Shown here: in pieces, positions 1 to 6,287 of the stretch
How positions within the stretch are numbered: the first letter of the stretch is position 1
Layout of the letters: every line of letters begins with the position of its first letter
DNA from: CAYSRM01 sp964475205
GTDB lineage: Bacteria > Verrucomicrobiota > Kiritimatiellia > UBA8416 > CAYSRM01
Assembly (NCBI GenBank): GCA_964475205.1
Contig: CAYYVQ010000060.1
Coordinates: forward strand, 1-17,467
DNA: 17,467 nt
Reading direction: 5' to 3'
Program-made: the position numbers and the translations under genes
Notes under the pieces: generated by a model
Seen by the model: only the letters and a program-made list of their open reading frames with translations
Databases searched by the model: none
What the model was told of the DNA's origin: nothing

Positions 1-160
1 AATCAAAAAGGTCGGAATAAAAGAAAGGCAGGTAGTGGTAGGACTCGTTCTCTCCTGCCACATTTCTTCGGTTTTGAGCGTCTGGCTGTTATCAAGGTGG
101 ATAACATGTAAACCATCTTCTTTTTCAATTTCTGATGGTTTACATGAAGAAATGATGCTT
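1..160 (-). pseudogene. Internally deleted partial copy of the FAD oxidoreductase gene
   Basis: Bases 1-160 match 4132-4511, the middle of the intact FAD oxidoreductase gene on the same strand, with only about three mismatches. Bases 4201-4420 (220 bp) are missing. The join falls after CTTC, and CTTC occurs at both edges of the lost segment (4197-4200 and 4417-4420), so a deletion through short homology is likely. The copy spans codons of residues about 194-321 of the intact protein, minus about 74 residues, and the deletion shifts the frame. It stops matching at 161 and runs off the window at base 1, so its other end is unknown. It cannot encode a working enzyme. I infer a segmental duplication followed by decay. 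Confidence 0.9.
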
Positions 161-251
161 GAAAACCCCTGTAAACATTGGGTTGGGATTTGAGTTTGGG
201 TGTCCCGTCGACAAAGTGCGTATAATCGTAATCTTGCTCGTAATCATAATC
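161..251. other. Low-complexity stretch, no gene supported
   Basis: Between the oxidoreductase remnant and the inverted-repeat element the minus strand reads as a short DYDYEQDYDY-rich peptide with no ribosome binding site or recognisable domain. The nucleotide pattern is a run of degenerate ATTACGATT-like units. It is probably the eroded tail of a gene or a simple repeat. Confidence 0.4.
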
Positions 252-452
252 CAGCAATTCTAATTATGGCCTCTTCTGCCCAAAACCTATTCGTATGACG
301 ATGTGTGGGTAGTAGCGCGGGCTTCACCGAAGCCCATCGCTGTTCGGGCCTCGACTTCGGCGAAGCCGGGCCTACTCGCGCATGGCTGCAATATCGTGGC
401 GGAACCCTGGCCCACGCCAGAAGTGACAAAATGGCCATAATTAGAATTGCTG
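252..452. mobile_element. MITE-like element A, 201 bp, 20-bp perfect TIRs
   Basis: The left end, CAGCAATTCTAATTATGGCC (252-271), is the exact reverse complement of the right end (433-452). The element is flanked by identical 9-bp direct repeats ATCATAATC at 243-251 and 453-461, the expected target-site duplication. The 160-bp interior encodes no transposase and contains GC-rich hairpins, for example GGGCTTC-acc-GAAGCCC near 329-345. This is the architecture of a miniature inverted-repeat element mobilised in trans. A 9-bp duplication occurs in several IS families, so the parent family cannot be named. The flank is AT-rich and repetitive, so part of the 9-bp match could be chance. Confidence 0.8.
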
Positions 453-761
453 ATCATAATCGACATCATCCAATGCTGCTGACTACACTGTGTCCCATAA
501 AAACACACTTTGATCACGAGAAGCTGGATGTGCATCGGGATGCTATTGGTTTTGAATTGAATTGACAAGAAATCACTTTTCAGGCGGCACGGGCACCCGC
601 CCGCTGAAGCCGAGCCGGAGATGTCAACTCTTGGCAAAATCACGCTGTGAACGTAAGCAAGGTGTGGATGAAGCAGCCTCGTGACGGCAAAACGGCTCGA
701 TGAAACGCATACGGCAGTGTCCGGAAACGCACCGCACCTGTTACGATGGCTCCCGTCTTCG
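453..761. other. No gene recognised
   Basis: Short open frames on both strands show no ribosome binding site, domain or family resemblance. The end nearest 760 probably holds flanking or terminal sequence of the IS91 remnant that follows. Confidence 0.4.
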
Positions 762-1274
762 CTACGTTACGCCGTGGCGAGCAGGCTCGCTCGCGCGTAC
801 ATCATCACCGGCTCGGTGTCGCCACTTGAGTCCCCTTCCACGTGACAACGTGGTCACGGGATAATCCGGGAAGGGATCATCGTAGCAGGGCTCGATGACC
901 CGGCCGGCAATCTCAGGAGGGGGCCGCGCCGGCGGCAGCAGGCCCTTGTCCACGAGAAACGTGATGACCCGCGCCCGGAACAACTCCTCCAGCGGCTTGA
1001 GGCCCACATCGGGCAGGACATAGAACAGGCCCGAGCGCGCAAACAGCCCGTCGGCGACCAAGGCGTGCAGGTGGGGGTGGAAATCGAGGTACTCGCCGGC
1101 GCTTTGGAGTACACTCTTTCCGGCCCCGTCATCCGGCTCGGCGGTTTCCGCTGTCGGCGCTTCCGTTCCGCCCTGTTGGGTCTGTGCCCACACGGGAACC
1201 ACAAGCCCCGGCAATGCGAACAGTAAGCATGCCGATACCGATACGAGTGCGCCTATTTTTTTAACCTTCTTCAT
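762..1274 (-). pseudogene. Signal peptide fused in frame to an IS91-family transposase remnant
   Basis: Residues 1-30 form a clear Sec signal peptide: a Lys-rich start, a hydrophobic core and an Ala cleavage site near VWA-Q. A Thr/Glu/Ala-rich linker follows to about residue 58. From residue 59 the protein switches to GEYLDFHPHLHALVADG, the HUH (HxH) region of IS91-type rolling-circle transposases, continuing to GLLPP (about residue 115). It then jumps to the family's C-terminal IEPCYDDPFPDY. The part between, which should carry the catalytic tyrosine, is deleted. After PDY a 40-bp insertion (821-860) shifts the frame; the lost tail DTEPVMMYA is still readable from 820. The first part was probably a real exported protein whose 3' end was replaced. 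Translation of the fusion is possible, but transposase activity is not. Confidence 0.8.
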
Positions 1275-1351
1275 ACCTCTGTTTGTTTTAAACTCTGCTC
1301 ACGTTACTCTGGCCCGTCAGCTTTATTCTATAGGGTATAACCCTGCTGCGC

Positions 1352-1897
1352 TCAGAACCGCCAGTTGACGAAGACCATGCCCGGCGCCAGCTCGTTGGGC
1401 AAACCTGTGAACCATTCGTTCCGGGGAATGAGGTTCACCAGTCCGATTTGAACCCCGGTTTCCGCCGTCTCGGCATAGTTGACCGTGCCGAGTTGCAGGC
1501 CCGTGAGGCGTCCGGCATAGTTCACCACGCCGCTTTGCAGTCCCTTCATTCGGTCGTCGGTATAGTTCACGAAGCCTCCCTGCCATCCGAGGAAGTCGCC
1601 CTTCGTGTAGTTGATCGGCGCCCACTGAATCCCCTTGTAGTTGTCGGCATAGTTGAGGACAAGCGCCCAACTCAGGCCGGCGCTTCGTCCAGTGGAGCCG
1701 TTCACGAGGCCCAGCGCCAGCGCGCGCTGTGGGTTTTCGCTCCAAATACCGATGACTAATCCTTCAATTTGTTCATTTCGATCATAAAGCGCGATATCCG
1801 GGGTGATACTCACCTGCAAAGGCTTGCCGCCCGCCATGGCTCCGCTTGCCACCATTATACCAGCCATGATTGTAAGGAATATTTTCATTCTCTTCAT
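1352..1897 (-). CDS. Secreted surface-repeat protein, LA_2272-like
   Basis: The start is placed at 1897 because a perfect AAGGAG lies 8 nt upstream; an upstream in-frame ATG at 1921 would put that site inside the gene. The 181-residue product begins with a signal peptide (MKRMKIFLTIMAGIMVASGAMA). Residues about 88-157 are four to five degenerate units of 14-16 residues with the pattern G-(L/I/V)-Q-x-G-x-V-N-Y, seen in GLQSGVVNYA, GLQLGTVNYA and GVQIGLVNLI. Such repeats are known in LA_2272-type surface proteins and suggest a beta-solenoid or outer-membrane strand fold. The protein ends in Phe (VNWRF), as outer-membrane beta-proteins often do. Function is unknown. The chimeric gene at 762-1274 lies 77 bp downstream on the same strand and may once have formed an operon with it. 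Confidence 0.75.
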   Translation of the reverse strand: MKRMKIFLTIMAGIMVASGAMAGGKPLQVSITPDIALYDRNEQIEGLVIGIWSENPQRALALGLVNGSTGRSAGLSWALVLNYADNYKGIQWAPINYTKGDFLGWQGGFVNYTDDRMKGLQSGVVNYAGRLTGLQLGTVNYAETAETGVQIGLVNLIPRNEWFTGLPNELAPGMVFVNWRF

Positions 1898-1939
1898 TCT
1901 CTTTTCTCCTTGTTGTCTCATTACGAGCTCGTGTTCAGA

Positions 1940-2137
1940 CTACATCAGTTCCGCTCTTGTGATCGCTTTTGCCTTCTCCTTTCCGCCCAGCCCGAAAGTC
2001 TGGCCCAACGCCGGCGCCGTGCCGCCAGGAACCGCGCCAAGGGCCGTGCTCACGATTTGCGTCCCCACCAGCAGCGTCTGCATCTTTTCTCGGACCAGCG
2101 TCAAGTTTTTAGCCAAACGTACCGTAATGCGCTTCAT
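1940..2137 (-). CDS. Small hypothetical protein, doubtful
   Basis: This 65-residue frame (MKRITVRLAKNL...) lies 42 bp upstream of the surface-repeat gene on the same strand. It has a basic, possibly helical N-terminus and a Gly/Ala/Pro-rich centre. There is no convincing ribosome binding site, no signal peptide and no family I recognise. It may be a real leader gene of the short operon, or the broken end of a larger gene. Evidence is position and strand only. Confidence 0.3.
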   Translation of the reverse strand: MKRITVRLAKNLTLVREKMQTLLVGTQIVSTALGAVPGGTAPALGQTFGLGGKEKAKAITRAELM

Positions 2138-2265
2138 GGTGAATATTTTCTACAGTTCAGCGGATTCGGACCATCAGGAAAGGGAAGAAAAGCGGGTTCG
2201 GAACACCTTAACAGAGTTCTTTCCGTTTGGGTCTTCGTGATGCGCGCCCATTGAGACCGCATCGC

Positions 2266-2440
2266 GAGTGAGCCTGCCCGGAAAAAGTGGACAGGCCGGG
2301 GGTAAATATGGAGGATATTGTCTACTATGAAGAGAAACAGAAGATACGATGAAGAGTTCAAGAAAGAAGCTGAAGACCTCCTCATTCGGGTATGCTCACA
2401 TACGGATCGAGATCATATCGAGCCATACAGGGGAATCTGA
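2266..2440 (+). pseudogene. IS3-family transposase OrfA remnant with left end
   Basis: From the ATG at 2327 the first 21 codons read MKRNRRYDEEFKKEAEDLLIR, the typical start of an IS3/IS911 OrfA helix-turn-helix protein. A GGAGG lies about 12 nt upstream. After about 2390 the family resemblance ends, and the frame closes at 2440 after 37 codons. Bases 2266-2293 (TGCCCGGAAAAAGTGGACAG) resemble the terminal repeat of IS3 elements. A possible opposite end, CTGTCCACCAAAATTGG, lies at 2594-2610 and shares the CTGTCCAC core in inverted orientation. If so, nearly all of OrfA and OrfB has been deleted. Confidence 0.65.
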
Positions 2441-3022
2441 GAGGTCGTTTTTTATGGCAACGGGTCCCACAGGACCAACTCCGGGAAAAAGGCAAGAATT
2501 CGTCCCCCGGACGCTTCGCTCCCTGTGACGCTACGATAGGCCCCAAAATTGGGGAGAAGAAGAGAAGAATAAAGACAACAGATAAACCCCTACACTGTCC
2601 ACCAAAATTGGTCAACGACTCGCACAACAAGCAGCCAAGGGCGAATTCTTTTTTGCGACCGGCGTATGTCTGGCGGTCGGCAAATATTGACCATACCCTC
2701 TTATGTAACCCTCATGCTTTACATATTTCACTTGGGTCGCATGTGCCCTTAGTCTGATCTATTCACGCGCCGAGTTTACCGCAGCTATATCCTGCTCGCA
2801 CTCTACGTCGCGGCGGATCGGGAGCTGCCGGGGGCTCAGTTGGCTCATTCGCCATTTCTTCTCTTCTTTCTGGCGCTCAAAACCTGTTGAGTTCTAATAT
2901 AGTTGGTGAATCATAATGGACACTGACACCTGACAGCCATTAGCCCCGCCCCCGGGGTGACCCGGATTTTTCGAGACTATGACTCACTTGCGTAAGCGGT
3001 TGTATATCCGCGCGATGCATAA
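2441..3022. other. Decayed intergenic DNA with a possible IS3 right end and one inverted repeat
   Basis: No intact gene is visible. Bases 2594-2610 may be the far end of the IS3 remnant. Bases 2760-2883 in the third plus frame read FTRRVYRSYILLALYVAAD..., which looks protein-like but is not assignable. A 9-bp perfect inverted repeat, CTATGACTC (2977-2985) and GAGTCATAG (3024-3032), brackets 38 nt and could form a hairpin. Confidence 0.4.
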
Positions 3023-3226
3023 AGAGTCATAGAAGACCACCCGGCTGTCATGCGGCTGCTCAAAATGGTAATTGCCGAGTCAGGGTCAAAATCGGTCAGC
3101 GTATGCGGGGAAATGGCAGGCAGACCGGAAACTCTTCAGAAATTAATGTCCCTGGGCATTAAGGAAGTCAGCGTTGCTCCGGTTCTGATCCCGGAAGTCA
3201 AAGAAAATATAAGAACATCGCCCTGA
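3023..3226 (+). pseudogene. C-terminal fragment of a PEP-utilising enzyme, ptsI-like
   Basis: The plus frame ending at the TGA at 3224-3226 reads HPAVMRLLKMVIAE, then VCGEMAGRPE, then SLGIKEVSVAP and IPEVKENIR. This is the final part of the PEP-binding TIM barrel of enzyme I of the phosphotransferase system (PtsI), including the VCGEMAG motif with its conserved Cys. Only about 65 of the usual 550-plus residues are present, and an in-frame TAA at 3020-3022 blocks the frame upstream. The fragment ends where the C-terminus of the family does, so the 5' part was lost. Inside 200 bases there is no trace of HPr or other PTS genes. Confidence 0.8.
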
Positions 3227-3277
3227 TTCGAGCAGGTGTTGCGTTGGATCAGAGATGATGGTATTGTTCGGCTCACT

Positions 3278-3706
3278 ATGAACAATCAGTGGAAAAATAC
3301 TCTGGGTGGATTCTTCGGGGAAAAGAAAGAAGAACCGGCAAACCGCGATGTATCGGAAATGGCCTCGTTCATAGAGAACGTGGCTTTACCTGCATTTGCC
3401 GAGATTTCCGGCGAACTCCGTAAATACTCAAGACTGAGCAACATACGCAATTCCGACACATCTGCTACTCTCATGGTACTGAAAGGCAAAGATGAAGAAT
3501 TTGCTTACCGCCTTCAAGGACGCACCTTTCCAAACGGTATAATGCCGTACGCCGAAATGAGATTCCGTCAAAGGGGCGGCCTTCGATTTATAACGGTTGA
3601 AGAAACACTGCGCAGCAGCGCTGATTCCTCGATCCGCGATGTCACCATCGATGACGTCGTACAGCACTTTGTCCGCAATTATACCAGCAGGGTACAACAG
3701 GGTTAA
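3278..3706 (+). CDS. Conserved-looking hypothetical protein
   Basis: The likely start is the ATG at 3278 (MNNQWKNTLG...), giving 142 residues; an open extension upstream to 3236 exists, but no strong ribosome binding site favours either. The product is soluble and mixed alpha/beta. It has a helical N-terminal half (EMASFIENVALPAFAEISGELRKY) and a strand-rich second half (FAYRLQGRTFPNGIMPYAEMRF, then LRFITVE). No signal peptide or catalytic motif is seen. I recall similar uncharacterised proteins but cannot give a family name. The stop codon TAA (3704-3706) is part of the TTAA at the left edge of element B copy 1, so the original C-terminus may have been different. It is convergent with the FAD oxidoreductase gene. 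Confidence 0.6.
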   Translation: MNNQWKNTLGGFFGEKKEEPANRDVSEMASFIENVALPAFAEISGELRKYSRLSNIRNSDTSATLMVLKGKDEEFAYRLQGRTFPNGIMPYAEMRFRQRGGLRFITVEETLRSSADSSIRDVTIDDVVQHFVRNYTSRVQQG

Positions 3707-3886
3707 CCCGCATTGCTCACACTCTTCCGGCATAAACGTTCCATAGCACAGCCATTGCAGGCCAAAACCGGTTTGCCCGATCTCGCAGTGTGTCTACACA
3801 GCGTCGCCCGGACAAAACGGTTTTGACCCACACTGTCAATACTCTGAACCGTTTCTGCTCGAAAAAGTGTGATCAATGCAGGTTAA
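3703..3886 (+). mobile_element. MITE-like element B, copy 1
   Basis: About 184 bp bounded by TTAA (3703-3706 and 3883-3886). Just inside, CCCGCATTGCTCACAC (left) and the reverse complement of the right end, CCTGCATTGATCACAC, match at 14 of 16 positions. The arms continue to pair imperfectly inward, so the unit folds as one long hairpin. A second copy in inverted orientation is at 16217-16401 with about a dozen differences. TTAA at both edges of both copies suggests a TTAA target duplication. No transposase is encoded. It sits 15 bp past the stop of the FAD oxidoreductase and may act as its terminator. Confidence 0.8.
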
Positions 3887-3901
3887 CCCGCCGGGACACC
3901 G

Positions 3902-5092
3902 CTATTGGCTCAACCTTTCATGCGCCCATTTCCTGAGACCGTCTTCGGAATGAGGCCCCGGCGCTGCAATCAGCTCTCTTCCCGCTTCCACTTTGCCGAA
4001 CATGTTCCAGAATACAACTCCCATCACCCTGCCTTTATCCATGTAGAATATGGGCCCTTTATCATCATGCTTTTTCACGTCCGTAATTGTTTGCAGCGAC
4101 GAATCTGTTTTCCCTACCGCTTCGTAACCCGAATCAAAAAGGTCGGAATAAAAGAAAGGCAGGTAGTGGTAGGACTCGTTCTCTCCGGCCATATTTCTTC
4201 CTGCCGCCTCCCCCATTGCCATGGCATTGTCTTCGTGTTCGGTCCTGACCCTGGCATCGAGCAGCGGGTTGTAGAAATTCGCAACATCTCCGCTGCTGAA
4301 GATGTTTTCCTGACCAGTGCGCAGCTGCTCGTCAACCACAATTCCATTATCCACATCCAAGTCCATGCTTTCCGCCAGGCCCGTGTTGGGGACAATGCCT
4401 ATGCCTGCTATTACTCCTTCAGTTTTGAGCGTCTGGCTGTTATCAAGGTGGATAACATGTAAACCATCTTCTTTTTCAATTTCTGATGGTTTACATGAAG
4501 AAATGATGCTTACGCCCTTGTCTCTGTAATATTCGTTCAAGGCTTCAGACAATTCAAGGGGAAGCATGCGGCTGCAAACTCCCGCTTCGGGAAAAACCAT
4601 GGTTACATCTTTGCTGTTCATAGCCAGAGCCGCCGCAATTTCAGATCCAATAAAACCTCCGCCTAGAACTAAAAATTTTTGATGTTTCTCAGTCATATCG
4701 CGAAGCAATCTGTAATCGCCCAGGGTCCTGTAGTAAATAGTCTCAGCATTGTGAAACGGCAGCTTCCGCGGACTTCCTCCTGTTGCCAGAAGCAACTTGT
4801 CATAGCCGTACTTATCGCCCTGTTCGTCTTTGACCTGCCGGGCGGCTGCGTCTATGGAAACAACAGTGCGGGATAGATTCAGGTCAACTCCTTTTGACTT
4901 TGTCCCCATCCATATCGAATCCATTAATTTATCTTTCCATAGTCCCTTGGAAAGCGGCGGGCGGGCGTATGGCTCTTCATCGTCCGCGCTTATCACCCCG
5001 ATTTCTTTCTTGTCATCCACTTCTCTAATCCCTTTTGCCGCAGCGTCGGCTGCCATGCCTCCGCCTACTATCAAATATTTGTATTTTTTCAT
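3902..5092 (-). CDS. FAD-dependent pyridine nucleotide-disulphide oxidoreductase family protein
   Basis: The 396-residue product has the two-dinucleotide-fold layout of the AIF / ferredoxin (rubredoxin) reductase group. The FAD-binding GGGMAADAAA is at residues 10-19, EEPYARPPLSKG at 39-50, the NAD(P)H-binding GGGFIGSEIA at 144-153, and the second FAD motif IFSSGDV at 264-270. A C-terminal reductase domain of about 100 residues follows. No CxxC redox disulphide is seen, so it should pass electrons from NAD(P)H to a protein or small acceptor rather than act as a thiol reductase. The partner is not encoded here. The start at 5092 has AAGGAG 6-7 nt upstream. It is the last gene of the hsp20-Lon-M50 operon, 25 bp after the M50 gene. 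A fragmentary second copy lies at 1-160. Confidence 0.9.
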   Translation of the reverse strand: MKKYKYLIVGGGMAADAAAKGIREVDDKKEIGVISADDEEPYARPPLSKGLWKDKLMDSIWMGTKSKGVDLNLSRTVVSIDAAARQVKDEQGDKYGYDKLLLATGGSPRKLPFHNAETIYYRTLGDYRLLRDMTEKHQKFLVLGGGFIGSEIAAALAMNSKDVTMVFPEAGVCSRMLPLELSEALNEYYRDKGVSIISSCKPSEIEKEDGLHVIHLDNSQTLKTEGVIAGIGIVPNTGLAESMDLDVDNGIVVDEQLRTGQENIFSSGDVANFYNPLLDARVRTEHEDNAMAMGEAAGRNMAGENESYHYLPFFYSDLFDSGYEAVGKTDSSLQTITDVKKHDDKGPIFYMDKGRVMGVVFWNMFGKVEAGRELIAAPGPHSEDGLRKWAHERLSQ

Positions 5093-5117
5093 GCTGTCTC
5101 CTTATCTATCTGTAGGT

Positions 5118-6284
5118 TCACCCTATTTGTCTTTTAAAATCCTGTGCCTCTGACTCGTTTCCTTCCAGGTCAAGTTTCAGCGAGAGAAATTTGAGCATAT
5201 CTTTCAGAGCTATTATTCCTTTGAGCTCCCGGTCTTCAATTACCATAAGTCTGCTGTTGCCTGTTTTATTCATAGCCGACAACGCCTCGGCAGCATCCGC
5301 ATCGGGAGCAATTGTGTTATCATCCGAGCATTCCCGGGCTATATCCGATACCTTAGTATCCGCCCATTTCTCTTTGGGTATCTCCTTGATTTCCTTTGTC
5401 GTCACACAGCCTATGACCTTTTCTTCACTGGTCACGGGAAACATCTTGAAATGATATTCATAGATATAGTCATTCACTAATTTATCGACTGTCAGGTCGG
5501 GCGCAACTGTCACCGGATCTTCCCGCATAAACCTGCGCACCGGCTCCCCGCCAAGCGTTTGCCGGATAACTACCTGCCGATATGAACCGTGAGAGATTCC
5601 CCGCAAAAACATTCCGATCAAAGCCCACCACAACCCTCCAATAAAAGTTCCGCCCAAAACAGCAAAAATGCCCATTATAATAAGCACCGTTCCGAAGCCC
5701 GCTCCTATTTCAGAAGCAATGTGCGTGGCCCATTTAAGGTTTTTCTTCCAGGCCCAGAGAGCGGAACGCAGTACCCTTCCCCCGTCAAGCGGAAAGGCTG
5801 GCAGAAGGTTGAATATTGCCAGTATTACATTGATAAACGCGAGATAGCCGAGCACTCCGGAGGTGGTCGGCGGCAATTCAATAGTCTGTGAGCCCAGGTA
5901 TGCAAGATAGAAAAGACCTCCCAGAACAAAGCTGGTCAAGGGTCCGGCGATGGCCATAAAAAATTCGCCTCTTGGTGTCTTGGATTCGTTTTCCATCTGC
6001 GCCACGCCGCCAAACATAAAAAGCGATATGCCCTGCATCGATATGCCGAAACGTCTTCCCACTAGAGAGTGCATCATTTCATGGACAATTATGGATAAAA
6101 AGAGCCCTATCGCCCCTGCAATCCCCATGATGATATACTGAGCTGTACTGAGATCTTCGAACTGGCGCGGGAAATATCCACGGGACAAAGTAAAAACAAC
6201 CAGCAGGGCCAGCAGCAACCAACTGGCATCTATCCGGACTTCGAACCCGAAAATCTTAAACAACTTCAATCCTTTTCCAAACAT
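5118..6284 (-). CDS. M50 (site-2-type) intramembrane metalloprotease with CBS domains
   Basis: The 388-residue product has about six hydrophobic segments in residues 15-230. The zinc motif HEMMH at 68-72 (HExxH) lies in the second segment, and the third zinc ligand is in NLLPAFPLDGGR at 159-170 (Asp167). These are the signature of S2P/SpoIVFB-type proteases that cut transmembrane substrates. From about residue 245 a cytoplasmic tail carries two CBS-type repeats (REDPVTVAPDLTV..., then DDNTIAPDADAAEALSAM...RLMVIEDRELKGIIAL), which commonly sense adenine nucleotides. The ATG follows the Lon stop codon by only 3 bp, and its ribosome binding site GGAAAGGAG lies inside the end of the Lon gene, so the two are probably translationally coupled. 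The substrate is unknown; an anti-sigma factor is a common S2P target, but none is encoded nearby. Confidence 0.93.
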   Translation of the reverse strand: MFGKGLKLFKIFGFEVRIDASWLLLALLVVFTLSRGYFPRQFEDLSTAQYIIMGIAGAIGLFLSIIVHEMMHSLVGRRFGISMQGISLFMFGGVAQMENESKTPRGEFFMAIAGPLTSFVLGGLFYLAYLGSQTIELPPTTSGVLGYLAFINVILAIFNLLPAFPLDGGRVLRSALWAWKKNLKWATHIASEIGAGFGTVLIIMGIFAVLGGTFIGGLWWALIGMFLRGISHGSYRQVVIRQTLGGEPVRRFMREDPVTVAPDLTVDKLVNDYIYEYHFKMFPVTSEEKVIGCVTTKEIKEIPKEKWADTKVSDIARECSDDNTIAPDADAAEALSAMNKTGNSRLMVIEDRELKGIIALKDMLKFLSLKLDLEGNESEAQDFKRQIG

Positions 6285-6287
6285 AAG

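Noticed and set aside
287..643. Minus-strand open frame of 118 codons crossing element A
   Set aside because: It runs through the mobile element and its terminal repeat, has no ribosome binding site and no recognisable domain.
2977..3032. 9-bp inverted repeat with 38-nt spacer considered as a tRNA or attC site
   Set aside because: No T-arm or anticodon-arm pattern and no R-box sequences were found; 9 bp can arise by chance in this gene-poor stretch.
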